DNA from: Powellomyces hirtus
Taxonomy: Eukaryota; Chytridiomycota; Chytridiomycetes; Spizellomycetales; Powellomycetaceae
Direction of reading: 5' to 3'
Assembly: GCA_025526995.1 (NCBI GenBank)
Contig: JAHLKG010000014.1
Coordinates: forward strand, 62,001-126,000
Length of the DNA: 64,000 bases
Shown: piece after piece, positions 47,405 through 59,201 of the stretch
How positions within the stretch are numbered: the first letter of the stretch is position 1
Layout of the letters: every line of letters starts with the position of its first letter
Made by a program: the position numbers and the translations under genes
The notes under the pieces: generated by a model
The model's input: the letters and a program-made list of their open reading frames with translations, nothing else
What the model was told of the DNA's origin: nothing
The model's database searches: none

Positions 47405-49478
47405 ATGAACAGACGATCCCAAGCTGCTATTTATAACGACAAGGAAAACAACGAACATCTCGACTCTGTGCTCTTTGCTTCCTCAAAGGCGGCCACCGCG
47501 GGCGTCATGGACCGTACAAGCAAGCTTACCCGCGAAGAGCAATTGCTGCAATGGAAGGTTAGCCACTGCTACACTTGCCCTTTTCGCAAGTCATGCACCA
47601 ACCACTCAGACCCCAACTTGTGTTTATCACTCATATGTGCACCTTTCGTTCTCTCCACAGCAAGCGCGTCCTGGCGTAGCTTCCAAAGTGCCGTCCGCCA
47701 AAGCAGCATTGCAAAAAGCGAATCCGAACGTGGTAAAGGTAACGTGTCTCCTCCCGCTCTCGTTACTGGCATGGTCCCTATACCAACGCAGCGATTTCTT
47801 CCTTTTTGTGTACTATCCCACCAGGTCAAGTCCACGCAAAGCAAAACCAAAGGGGAAAAGAATGCGTCGTCCAAAACGTCAAAGGCGGGAACAAGGAATA
47901 CAAAGGTGGGTATCTGCGCAGGGGCGCAAGGCTGCTTTTAGCGATGACATTCGGCTCATTTAAAACGGACGCCCAGGACATTGAGAACGAAAAGCATTTG
48001 GAGAGCTCCAAGCGCTCACGAGTGGATGTGCAGTCCTCTCAAGAATCCCAAGATGAGAAATGTGGCATCTGCAGTGTAAGTACTAAAGAACGTCATCGTA
48101 TCACTGTAATTCGTATTAAAGTGCACCCGGTACCATATAAGGACGAAGATGATGCTTTCGATCCTACATTGCTGGATACAACCAATGTGCGAGGCGTGTT
48201 GGATGCATTGGACGAGAATGTCGAGAGGGATCTTCAAATGCAAGGAGGTGGTACGCGAGACGCTTCTGAATCTCGCATTGCACCACTCCCGCCAAATGCC
48301 GGAAAGGGCCCCATTGCTCGTTTGCAAACGGCGCTGGCCGCCCGCAACGACGACATCAGAGCACTTCAGGAACGCCTTGCGATCGAAATGTCTCGGGCAG
48401 ACCGATCGGAAATTGACGCGGAGAGCCGAAGGCGAGACGCAGAGGAGGCTCGCTTGCTGACTTTGGAACTAAAAAAAATGCTAATGGAAGCAGACCGACG
48501 TATGCTTGACAAAGAGGATTTGCTTGACGAGCTGGAAAGGAAATTGCTACGACAGGAGAACGAGCACAGCAAGAAAATCGCGGCGCTGGAGAAGCAGCTG
48601 ACAAAACTTCAAGAAGAAACTCAGGATACGCCCAGAACACTCTCGAATGACCACAACGCCGTGATCGTGGAATTGCAGAACTCGTTGACCGACGCAGCAC
48701 GAGAGCAAGCCCGTCTTGCACAAGAACTAGTTGCTAAAGATGACGAACAGACTGCTCTCCGGATGTCGTGCGAAGAAATGATAAAGAGTGCACAGAAGAG
48801 CGCCAACTCATCTCAGGACCAACTGCGGGACCTACAGTTACAGTTGGAGTCCGTGGTCAACAACGACGAAGAGCTCGCTTCTATTTGGGAGTACGTGAGG
48901 AACGTGAGAGACGAAGATTGCCCATCCCAAGATGCGTCACTACTCTCCTACGTAAGGCAGACCGTTGAAGAAGGGAGACTTGCGGTAGCACGGCTCATGG
49001 AAGAGAAGACGGCTCTGACCGCCGAATTGGAGGAGTGCGGTTTCGCCCTGGAGGAGATGGAAGAGAAACTTATGACGTCCGATGACGCCAGCGAAAAACA
49101 TCTTGAGGTGTTGGCGCGTGCGGAAGACCTGCAGTCGCAACTGCTGAGTCGAGAAGTTGAATTGTGGCGAGTGAGGGACGAACTTACCCAAGCAAATCAG
49201 ACAGTTGATGAGCTGCGCCTCACTTTGGACAAGGTTCTGGACGAGAATCAAGCACTGACTTCCGCCGCTGAAGCGGGGTTCCGATTGGAAGACGATGAGA
49301 ACCGTCATTCAGCAGTCAAGCGACCGGTGTCTGAAGACCGGCACCCAACAGATTCGCTTGATTCTGTCGCTGGTAAGCGTTTGTTTCCCTGACTTGGAAC
49401 GTGCTCAGGGACGATCCATCTCATTCATCCATATTGCTAGGTTTCTTACCTGACGTAACCGCCGAGCCACCAAACTAA
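47405..49478 (+). CDS. uncharacterised coiled-coil protein
   Basis: I do not recognise this gene. Exons 47405..47557, 47661..47738, 47825..47905, 47977..48075, 48142..49372 and 49441..49478 join in frame to 559 residues, and each splice has a good GT-AG pair. The N terminus has YNDKENNEHLD and TREEQLLQWKQARPG, a short helix with a Leu-Leu-x-Trp-Lys core like microtubule- and spindle-associated proteins, then a basic Ser/Lys-rich stretch (KSTQSKTKGEKNASSKTSK). From about residue 175 to 530 it is a long heptad coiled coil (for example LLDELERKLLRQENEHSKKI). No catalytic domain, signal peptide or membrane helix is present. A cytoskeletal or spindle role is only a guess. Confidence 0.75.
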
Positions 49479-49732
49479 TCTCCGGTAAAATTGATACCTC
49501 CAAACCTTGACGCAATTCTCTAGACTGAGAAGGTGCATATATGCAACCCGAGAGCGCCGAGACTCTATTCGTGCCATAAGCGGTCGGATCTAAATGAATG
49601 TTCTCAACACTATGTGCTAGTTCGACGGACAGTAATTACATATTATTGGGAGATGTAGTATTGATAAACACTAGGGTGTTGTTGAATGATCATAGATAAA
49701 AGCAGGCAACGTAAATCTTGCATTTCCCTCTA

Positions 49733-51586
49733 TTACGCGGGGGCGGTCTCCTCAAAAACCTCAAATGAGTGTGTCGCCTTCCATTTCAGCAAAAGGGCTA
49801 ATTTTTTCTCGTCGTTGACAAGGTCCAAGAACTGTTCCATGTGCGCATTCGCCCGCGAAATTCCTAGCTGCACCTGGGCGATGCCCATCGCTGAGGTGGA
49901 TCTCACCATTGGCGTCGATGTTGTTGTCGGTTTGAAGTCGTGGTCAGTTTCGGCTCGCGTTCCCTCCAACAACCCACCAGCGGTAGCAGAAGGAACTGCA
50001 GCACTTCCGGCCTCCTCCCCGACGACCTCAGCAGCGTCTCCATCCTGGCACCCAACGCCTGCCGGCGGACGAGGCGTAGATTCGGCTGCATCTGCTGCGG
50101 GTGCGCGTCCTTCTCCGCCTTCCCCTCCGCCACAAGCAAGCTGGTAATGTCGTTCAAAATACCTCACGGCCGTATCGTACTCTCCCATCCGGTTGTACAG
50201 GTTCCCCAGGTGATTGCAGGCCTGTGCTTGGGCGGCTTTCTGTGAGGGGTCGGATTCAGTGATGGAGAGGAATTGGAGAAGCGCTTCGGAGGCCAGCGGG
50301 AGGTTGCCGGCGCTAAGTGACAAAGACATCAATTTGAAATTTTTAGGAGGAAGATTATGTGAGTGCTCTTACCTTTCGTGGCAGGACGCCAAGACGGCTT
50401 GTGCCCAACCCTCCTTGACCCGGTCGCCATATTTGCGGACTTTGAGGAGGAAAGTTTCCAGAAACTGCCAACAAACACGACAACAATGACACGAGTGGAC
50501 ACTAAATTAGCCCTATATGCACCGCGTCTGAAATCATTCAGAGGCCGCAACCAACCCACCTCAATAGCAGTCGGTATATTCCCAATTTGCTGATGGGCTC
50601 TTCCCAGGCGGTAGTTCAGATCATTCATGGTCTGTTCATCCGGACAGCTCTCCAAGAGAATCTGCATGCAAAAGTTGTACTGTCCAATGGCCGCATCATA
50701 CTGTTTGCTCTTTTCTTGCTGCTTGGCGAGCTTCATCCGCACGCTGACGAGACTCTTTGCGGCGAGCTGTTCAGCGTCGCTGTTGGAACATGCACGCGCC
50801 AGTTGCCGGGAAGTATCGTAGAAGTCGGAAGCTTCGTGTGGTTTGCCTGTGTATGCAAATGCCAGCGGCTTAGGGGAGATGGTCCGACAAACGTCCCGTG
50901 GTATTTACATACCATCTCTTTCAAGTTCCAAGCCTATGTTTCTAGCAGCCTCGATTTCGATGCCTCGATCGTCGGCGATTTGCCGGGCCTTGTCGAGCGC
51001 TTCGCGGTAGTATGCGATGGCAAGCTCGTGGTTGCCTTGCACTTGGAAATAACGTGCAATGTTTTTGCGGGACTCATACCCTAGTTTTGCATCTCCTATC
51101 AATTCCGGAAGCACAAATGAGATACGAAAGAGGAAAACAAATCAAGAGCTGATGAGTCACATTCCAACATGGAGCAGAAGAGGACGCGAATTCTCTTGTT
51201 GTTACCTCGTCTCTGACTAGCTTCCGCCGCTATCAGCAGCTCCTTCAACTCGTGCAGCAGCTGCCCTTCGTCTGCATGCTGCTGGGACGACGAGAGTGGA
51301 CCATGGGAAATGGTCATCCGGAAGAAATCAATGTAGGACTGGACACGACCATCACGCAGAAGTTCCAGACACAGGGTTTGAGTGATTGGAACGGCCTCTC
51401 TGCATCAGGATTATGGAGAAAATTCAACATTGACAAATCAAGACCAGAAAGGCCCCTTGGAGCTTATCTGTACCTGGAGGCGACAGGACTCTCAGAGGGG
51501 GTGGACGGTGTTTTGTTGCGTGCCGATGAGGATTTCGAACTTCGGTGGATGGCCTGCTGCGGGGCGTCAGCAAGTGCGGGCAGCAT
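49733..51586 (-). CDS. TTC29: TTC29-like axonemal TPR protein
   Basis: Tetratricopeptide protein resembling TTC29, an axonemal protein needed for flagellar motility. The first exon 51474..51586 begins MLPALADAPQQAIHRSSKSS and splices at gtacag into 51206..51399 (AVPITQTLCLELLRDGRVQS, YIDFFRM), the TTC29-type N-terminal motif LCxxxLRDG. TPR units follow in order: YESRKNIARYFQVQGNHELA, GKPHEASDFYDTSRQLAR, SKQYDAAIGQYNFCMQILLE, LNYRLGRAHQQIGNIPTAIE, GWAQAVLASCHEAGNLPLA and ACNHLGNLYNRMGEYDTAVR. A Gly/Glu/Ala-rich insert of about 75 residues precedes a tail with EKKLALLLKWKATHSFE, like the TTC29 end. The TPR fold is certain; assignment to TTC29 rests on the two termini. It is head to head with RBM39. 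Confidence 0.78.
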
Positions 51587-51855
51587 GGCTGGCACTATCC
51601 TTCTCTCTTATATATAACCACTGACCCGCGAAATTGGGGTAGAGCGCAGGCCGCGTAGCAATATTGACAGGATTGCGGAAACTGCGGAAACTGCTTATGT
51701 CATGAACTGACAGCTCGTCACGTGGGAATGGCCTACTGCGAAGTCACGAAGTCATCAACGACAAGCAGGGCAGAACCCCTGAATTCCAAAGAGTCTACAC
51801 AAATTTACGGCTTTAGCTGATTCACCCACCTCACATACCACATACCACCCTATCA
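51587..51855. promoter_or_regulatory. shared divergent promoter TTC29 / RBM39
   Basis: 269 bases between the two start codons. TTATATATAA at about 51608-51617 sits 20-30 bases before the TTC29 ATG and could be a TATA box for it. Confidence 0.4.
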
Positions 51856-53942
51856 ATGGTGATGGAACTGGATGTCGAGCAGCTTCTGGAGGCTCCCTTT
51901 CGTAAGGAGGTACGTTGATGACGCTTGGCCCATGCGCTGCCCAAAGACCCTATATTTCTTCAAGGTCAGAACCTAACTGTGCGTCCATATTCTCAGCCAC
52001 CAAGAGTAGTCCACGAGCCGAAGCCGACGCTCGAAGCTGACGCCCATCATAACGGCGACGAACGAGGGGTCAACGGCAGTGAGGAGCAGCTGGCAAAGGG
52101 GGAGAAGCGCCGTCACCGCGACCGCTCTCGGGACCGAGGAGATCGAGGCAGCGCATCGGAAAAAGGCAGCAGCCGACGATCCCGGTCTCGCTCGGGAGAC
52201 CGCAAGCGCCGCAGCAGCAGGAAGGAACGGTCCACGTCGAGGTCTTCCCGCGACCGCGACCACCACAACCGCGACCGTAGGAGACGCAGCAGAAGCCGGT
52301 CGCCTTCCCGTCGCCACAGCAGAACTGATCGCCGCACAAGCAGGTCGAGGGAATACCGGGACAGAAGGAGTTCCGTTGACCGGTATCGACGTTCGTCTGC
52401 CAAGGAGCCAAGGTGCGTTTCTCTTGATTTGTCGTTCAGAAATTCATTTGTGGTGAATGTGGTTATTCGGCAAGCTTCTCTTGATATTCATTCATCTAAT
52501 CCCGTCACAATCAGTCACGCGCGCAATGCGTCTCCTGAACTCGACGAATATGAGCGGGATAAGCGTACGGTGTTTGTAATGCAGCTGGCGGCGCGGTTGA
52601 AGCAAGAGGAGTTATTCGATTTTTTTCTGCCCGCTGGCAGGGTTCGCGACGCCAGAATCATTGCAGACAGAAACTCTCGCCGTTCAAAAGGGTGAGCTTC
52701 GAAGGCACATCCACAATGCGGATTGAGTGCCGCTCCGGGAATTGACTCTTGTTCCACTTCAGTGTTGGTTATGTAGAGTTTTATGAAGTAGATTCAGTGT
52801 CGAAGGCGATCGGCATGTCAGGCCAAAAATTGCTAGGCATTCCAATCATTGTGCAACACACCGAATCCGAAAAGAACAGAATAGCTGCCGAGGCCGAAGC
52901 TGCTGCGTAAGTGATCATTACGCCCAGATGTGGTCTCTTGACAAATTTTTTGATGGTGTCCGCATTTTCATTGTTATCGCCCTTGTAGCCGCGCAGAAGC
53001 GCCGATTACCAGACTTTATATTGGTTCCTTGCACTTCAGTCTGACAGAGGACGATCTGAAGGCCGTTTTTGAGCCGTTTGGCCCGATTGACAGGATTGAC
53101 CTGCACAAAGACATGGAAACAGGCAGGTCTCGGGGTTTTGCGTTTGTTCACTACAGAAACCCCGCGGATGCCAAGCAAGCCATGGAGAAGATGAACGGCT
53201 TTGAAATCATGGGCAGAGCTGTAAGTGGCGGTCTCTGTCGTCCGCCCCTACGGGCCGGTGCTAATAAAGTATTTTTTGTTTGCGACGTTGCAGATCAAGG
53301 TCGGACACATTACGGACAAAGTCTCTGGCGCTGCCCCAGCATACTCTCTTGACGATGGCGAAATGGGCGGCCTGAGCATGAATAACGTCTCGCGCATGGA
53401 CCTAATGGCTAAGTTGGCGAGAGATGAGAACATCACTGGATCCAATGTTCCTGCGTATGTGTAAACCTGCTTTCCCTTCGTCTCCTCGCATGAGCACTTC
53501 GCAGTCGTCAAATAAGTAAATCTAACAGCCGCAATCCAATTTATCTTCTAGCAAACCGGTCATCCTCCCAACACGCAACATCTTGCTGAAAAATATGTTC
53601 AATCTGCAGGAAGTTCAAGGCGAGCCCGGCTGGGACCAAGAGCTCAAAGAAGACGTGTCCTCGGAATGTGCAAAGTATGGCACGTTGCGTCACGTCGGCA
53701 TCGACACCGAGGCTCCTGATGGCCGTATCTACATGAAGTACAACAGCATCCCTGAGGCGGAAAGTGCCGTCAATGCTCTCAACGGCCGTTTCTTCGCCGG
53801 GAATAGGGTATGTAGCTTCCCCTTGGCATTTTCTATCCCACTTTTTCCACTCGCACTCACATATTTGCAATTTCAGATTGAGGCCGCTTACGTCCCTGAC
53901 ATCTCTTACAATGGTCGCTTCCCAGAAGCAGCCTTTGAATAG
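51856..53942 (+). CDS. RBM39: RNA-binding splicing factor RBM39 (CAPER-alpha type)
   Basis: Exons 51856..51909, 51997..52412, 52515..52691, 52763..52906, 52989..53220, 53294..53454, 53552..53807 and 53877..53942 join in frame to 501 residues. RBM39 family proteins are U2AF65-like splicing factors. The leader [15 protein letters not shown] is followed by a long Arg/Ser domain (residues ~60-155). RRM1: [20 protein letters not shown] with [19 protein letters not shown]2: [35 protein letters not shown] and [20 protein letters not shown]. After a linker with [15 protein letters not shown] comes the C-terminal [41 protein letters not shown] and [20 protein letters not shown], ending [11 protein letters not shown]. 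Domain order and length match the family. Confidence 0.95.
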
Positions 53943-54757
53943 AGGAGTACTCACCGTGCCACCATCACCCTTGTTCTTCCTAGGCTGCGCTCTCTCCTTC
54001 CTCCGTCGCCACACCGAGCTTGGGTTTGCGCAGGATACTTGTGTATGCGTTTCTTCCCATTTTCTATCTTCTTTCTCCTTCATCCCCCGATGCTCATGTC
54101 AGCATTGTGACGTTCAAGGATAACACAGATTCTTGTCCTGCTTGCATGTTTTCTCTGTCGGTTCAACCGGCACACCTCACTTTGGTTTTCGCAGTATTGT
54201 GATGGTCTGCAAAATGTTGATAGCTCATGTATGAAGCCCTAGTGGATGTTGCTATCCTTTCCATATGTGTGGTGCACAGAATGTGATAGCCAAAAGACAA
54301 TCGGCAGTTGATTGTCGTTGCACGATCACAACGCGGTGCCTCAGCGGCATATATAAGCCCCCATACTGCGCCACATTGTTCTCGCTTATCCAAGCTCCGC
54401 TGCCAACATAGAGACTCGGCTTCCTTGGTTCTATTGCGTCCTTTGAACTTGCCCATATCAGCCGGCCTTTCATCAATTGGCTTTAGCGCAGATTTCTCCT
54501 GTGCGTGCGTTGTCAGTTGAGCACAGCGTGCGAGCGTGTGAAAACTGTGAAAGGCGCAGTGAAGAAATTGTTCACGAACGCAATACATTTAAAAACGTAA
54601 GCACACCCCGGCCTGAGAACAGAAGGTCTGATGCTTATGAACCTACAACTCTACAAAATCACATTATTGGAGGAGTGACAGGCTATCGCAACCTACTCGA
54701 CGCAAGAGGGATACATTTCTGTTTCGCCATTACACCGGCCGAGACCACAAAGCAGCA
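53943..54757. other. intergenic region between RBM39 and SPAG8
   Basis: About 815 bases between two plus-strand genes. Frames on the minus strand (54163-54588) lack similarity and coding character. Nothing supported. Confidence 0.4.
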
Positions 54758-55910
54758 ATGGCAACAACCATGGCAGCTCCGCTGCACTCTTCTCAAACAC
54801 AACCGCAGCCACAGCCATCTGAGGAACAAACACAACATCAAAAACTAGTCCAACCAAAACGCACTATCGGGGCGACGCTGCTGTCCAACTGGGTGGAAGA
54901 GCGGGCATGTTGCGCGCTCGGGCTCGATGACCAGCCAGTGTCCAGAGCGCATGCCGTATGTACCCCTGACTGCAATTAAGCCAACACAATTTCCGTGAGG
55001 CAAACGATACTAATACATGCTTTCTTCTTCTGGTTCCTTTTCGTGAAGGGCCTACTTGTGCATGGAGCCGACACACACGACCCGAAAGCATTCGAGACAA
55101 CGCAACAAGCAATGTCATCTCTGATCGCCGCAAAGATCGCTCCAACCATGCCCTCTTCCAAACGCCATAGTACGGGGGGCAAGCGGGGCGCTATGAGAGA
55201 CGAGCGACTGATGCGGCAAGCTCTGTAAGTGTTGCAGACTGACAACTCTAAAGGCCTTCCTTTCTCGTGAAAGCCATGTTCTGACAAACTGCGTCTTTGC
55301 TAGGTCCGATGCTACGGCCGAGGCTGCCCGCAATGCGGCGCGGGAGTCTGCTGCCGGCGCTGATGCCGGTTGGATATCGACGCACGCAAAAGACTACGGC
55401 CATGAAGATCTATATGGTCGCATTCCGGAGTTGGGCACAGTGCCGCCTTCTGAGGTCGGAAAAGAGCTTAAGGCATTTTGTTTTTTGCTACCGGGTCCTG
55501 GTAGCTTACGAATTGCGTTTTTTGGGCTCCAGGAGGACGTACGGCGATTTGAGACGCCGATCACCTTCTGGTCTGACTTTGCAGGTAACAAACAAATCCC
55601 TGGGTAGGAGTGGGGATGACACTCCTGTCGTACTGACTGATGTGACTCGGCATTGCTATTATCTGTAGTCAAAGGCAGCGGAACCACCGTCTCATCCAGC
55701 AAAACTGAAGATCTGCAGCGTCGTGGACGACAGGGTGGCGGATACAGCTACACCTGGACCGGGTCGCAGGAGAGGAAGGCGGTGGTGGGGCATCGCGCGG
55801 GGCAGGCGAACCAACATCACGCGTCTCCCGCGTCCGTCTCCTTTGGAAAGCACGCAGACTTTACGACCCCGATCAAGGAATACGCTAAAGGCCCAGTCAA
55901 AGACTTGTAG
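54758..55910 (+). CDS. SPAG8: SPAG8-like ciliary microtubule inner protein
   Basis: Exons 54758..54955, 55049..55224, 55304..55454, 55533..55584 and 55669..55910 join in frame to 272 residues. SPAG8 is a filamentous protein inside the ciliary doublet. Motifs match in order: IGATLLSNWVEERAC (animal CLLQNWQEERA), HAGLLVHGADT (animal HRGLLTMQ), GKRGAMRDERLMRQAL (animal RGKREAMLEMLL), STHAKDYGHEDL (animal THHDYRME), RFETPITFWSDF (animal PETFWIQ) and SFGKHADFTTPIKEYAKGPV (animal TPFRKNCSFSTPV). The N terminus is Gln/Pro-rich. It has no enzymatic domain and is extended, as expected of an inner protein. Individual motifs are short, so the call depends on their shared order. Confidence 0.78.
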
Positions 55911-56302
55911 AAACATAGGACATATATAAGGCTGAACCATTCGACTTTGTATGGTGATCTAGAAGAGGAATGCCTTCAATTTTGCGGTGCGTTTGGTTCG
56001 TCTATCTATGTACACAAGCTCCAGGTGAACACACACACACACACGCGCTTAGGCCGGCAGCATCTGAGAACTTCCGAACAAATAACGGGATTGCACGTGA
56101 CCAAGCTCGTCGGTTTTCCCGCGATGCAGTGTCAGGCTATGCTCGTCCCGACGACAGCCAGGCAGTCCCATTTGTCTGCTCCTGTCCACAGTGGCACAAT
56201 TAACACGACGGTAAACCTATCGCTTGACCCTAGCAGAGTACATCATTATTAGCGTACATTATCATTGGAGCGTTCATGATGACAATAACGAAGAATCGCC
56301 CC
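55911..56302. other. convergent 3' region SPAG8 / uS9m
   Basis: About 390 bases between converging stop codons, with an AC repeat at about 56029-56044. Confidence 0.4.
56029..56044. repeat. AC dinucleotide repeat
   Basis: About eight AC units between SPAG8 and the uS9m gene; simple microsatellite. Confidence 0.75.
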
Positions 56303-57390
56303 TCACCAGGTGTTCTTCTTTCGGGCTCCTGGTTGGCCGGTCTTCTTACGCTCCACTTGTCGGGTATCGATCGTGATCAGACGCGCTGCGCAAAAAGCGA
56401 GGTTTAAAAATCACAAGCGCACACTCCATGGTCGCCATTTAGGATTGACGAGCGACAAATACCTTCTTTCATGGCCGGTTCCAGCAGAGGGTCATGTATG
56501 ACGACACCTCTCGCGATCGCCACCGCCACAGCAGCCGCCTGGCCTGATTGTCCACCTCCCTTGACGAGAGACCAAATGTTGTACTTTGCAATGGCTTTCG
56601 CTATAACGAGCGGACGGAGAATGGTTTCCCTGTCAAAGTCCTCCGCAAAATATTCTGAGATATGGGTCCCGTTGACATACACCTGACCATCGCCTGGTAC
56701 GATCCATGCCTGGGCTCTAGCCGTCTTCCGCGACCCATACGAGTAAGACCGGCTGAATTCGTCAAGGCTGGGTGCGGGTCGAGAAAGAGCGACGAGGGCG
56801 GCGCCGGGTTTCACGAAAGTTTGAAGGAGCTTGCTCACTTCCGGATCGCTTCCTTTGACGAAGGTAAAGCATCAGCAAGTTGCTAGGCCAATACTTATGC
56901 GTCGTGGATGTTCCATTTCCGCACCTTGCACAGTGTATAGTATATTAAGCTTGTGGATCAGTTCATCGTATGAACTCTTCACAAGCTTAAACTCCAAGTA
57001 CTCCTGCATCTCCATCATCGACATCCACTTCGGTTTCTGTCTGGTGGCCTCGTACTGAGTCGCATCTCGGAACCCGAGGCTTGGATGTTTCCGGATCAAG
57101 GTGTTGAGAGCCATGATGCTTGCAAAATACCGCGGATTTCCAGTGAAGTAGGCGAGGTCATCGGGACGGGTCACCGGATGCGGATTGCGTAGCACATCTT
57201 TGTATGAAGCGGTAGACTGTGAGGAGCTTCCCGACGAAGACCCTGACGGGGAGAAGTGCGAGGCATATGTTCTAACGGAGGACGTTGCGCGGATGGAAAC
57301 GGGAGAACAAAGGCGAAGTAGACGGACGGACCGGGCCCCAGCGATTGGCCGCAAAGCTATTGGCGCTGCTGTTCTGAGAGTAGTGAGCAT
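56303..57390 (-). CDS. MRPS9: mitochondrial ribosomal protein uS9m
   Basis: Exons 56925..57390, 56463..56852 and 56303..56385 join in frame to 312 residues. This is the nuclear-encoded uS9 of the mitochondrial small subunit. The N terminus is a classic presequence (MLTTLRTAAPIALRPIAGAR, many Arg, no acids). A fungal/animal mitochondrial extension follows, with NPRYFASIMALNTLIRKHPS and MEMQEYLEFKLVKSSYDELI. The uS9 fold starts at YGSRKTARAQAWIVPGDGQV, then VNGTHISEYF, PLVIAKAIAKYNIWSLVKGG, GQSGQAAAVAVAIARGVVIH and the basic tail RQVERKKTGQPGARKKNTW, the universal C terminus that reaches the P-site tRNA. Well supported throughout. Confidence 0.96.
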
Positions 57391-57710
57391 TTTGTGCGTG
57401 TGTTGATCAGCTTAGCCGACTGATTGCGAACACATGGCATTGTCGAAACAACGGTCAAAGTCAATGAAAGTTGGTTTGTTGCCATGGAAGAACGTCTGTG
57501 TGACAATTGTGTGACATGCCGTCAATTTTCAATCTCCTGTCAATTCTTTTGCCACACCCCGTCAATACTCAGATTGCATAAGCATCCTGCCGAAGCCCCG
57601 ACCTCACATTCGTTTGCCACGGAGCCAGTACCGTGGTCCTCGGTTTACACATGCAAAATGCTCACCCAAAAACATAGTCACAGACGAACGCATCCCATCG
57701 ATAGACACTG
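57391..57710. promoter_or_regulatory. divergent upstream region uS9m / unknown gene
   Basis: About 320 bases between divergent starts. GTTGCCATGGAA at about 57479-57490 begins like an X-box palindrome but the second half is broken. Confidence 0.35.
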
Positions 57711-59053
57711 ATGTGCTCGAACCCTTTAGCTCTCGTCCCAATGATCAATTCAGCGTCTCAAAGCCGCCACGCATCTCGCCGCTCCTCCTGCGTCGCAGGT
57801 CTGATTCCAGAACCTGGCCCATTCCCACTGAATATCAGCCCCGCACTTACACAAGCAATCGACAATGCCGAGCGACCGAGCTCCCACTACGGCATTATTG
57901 TTGGAATTGATGCGGCGGAAGCCGGCATGAACGTTAAACTATATGGGAACGCTGCGGGACATATGACTCTGGAGCCAGATTTGACAAAGTCCGCCATCTT
58001 GGGACGGAGAGAAAAGAGCACTGCCACTCTAGCACCTCCGCTCTCCTACACCGGAAGCAAACTTTTAGTGCCGGTGTTTTGTAACCACAGTGTCCACGAG
58101 GGGGAAATCCCCGGGCTACAATATGAGAAGCCCGCACGAATATTTTCTGAGCTTGGGAAGGATCCTGTATCTTTGCCAATAAAGTCGAGTAGCTCTCTTC
58201 TGCCACCAGTTCGAGCCGGTTTGCTTCCGGAAGGCGTGCCTGCCGAACGCCCGATTCCTCCGCCGAATGTCAACCCAAGCTTGTTGCAGCTTCCGGTGCT
58301 TTCACCACCTTTGGCAGGAAACAACATCAGCGCTCGTACCACTGATGGGAGCGCCGCTAAATCTGGGATACCGGAATTTGTGTTCGTAGTAACAGAGGGA
58401 GACAACGTCAAGGAACAGGGTAAAGTCGCCGCGATGCCCACCATTTCCATTGATCGCCTTCGCGAGAAAGAGGAGAAGTTGGCCTCCGAAGTTGTCAATG
58501 CCCATAAAATCCTGGACAATCTAAATCATGACATTGACGGTCTGAAAGCCGCCATCCAGGTTTGCGAGCAAGATGAATTGCAGGTGAGGGGAACCCACAC
58601 GTATGGAAATCCCGAAAGCGTTTACACTGCTTCTTGGCCTCTGCACTGAAGTTCTGATGTGTATGCGCACGTTGATTACAGCTTGACAGTGTTATTCGGC
58701 AGCTGGTCTCCGAAAACTTGCAACTCTTACAGCTCCCCGGCCCAACGAGCCAACACGGCGAGCGGCTGCAGAGCATCGCAGAGCGGCACAACAAGGAGCT
58801 GGGGTCAGTAGTGATGAAGGCACTGGCAACGGCGGCCGCAGCTCACGAGCATTCTCGACGGCCTACCAACGCTAACTTTTACGGTTCGACCACCTCCAAT
58901 AACAATCCATTTGTGTCAAAGCTTGGCTTTGTGCGGCGCCCGGAACTACGCAATGTTGCTAGCCGCCTCGGCATCAACGAGGCTCTCCATCGTGCTGCCA
59001 ATAAAGCCGTCAGCCGAATGGGCAGTGTTGCTGGGGCCATGAACATGCTCTAG
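57711..59053 (+). CDS. uncharacterised protein with short coiled coil
   Basis: Not recognised. Exon 1 runs from about 57711 (or the Met at 57741, MINSASQSRHAS) to an intron beginning gtgagg near 58585; exon 2 starts after the acceptor near 58680 and ends at 59053. It encodes about 410 residues. The first two thirds are Ser/Pro/Leu-rich, with a possible ordered stretch YGIIVGIDAAEAGMNVKLYG. A coiled segment follows, SIDRLREKEEKLASEVVNAH, KILDNLNHDIDGLKAAI and LDSVIRQLVSENLQLLQLPG, then a conserved-looking tail with GFVRRPELRNVASRLGINEA and HRAANKAVSRM. No catalytic, membrane or targeting signal seen. Its stop lies only 148 bases from the CCDC40 stop. Long open frame and sound splice make it a real gene. 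Confidence 0.65.
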
Positions 59054-59201
59054 CCGTTGATTTTCATTGTCTTCGATTTATTAGATGTCTCTGATTTTAT
59101 ACATATATCTATTTGGTTAATATTGTACAAATGTGTCAGGAAGTGTAGCGATTTTAGATACAGTTCAGGGGGGAGTGGAGAAGGAGCAATCTGATGTAAG
59201 T

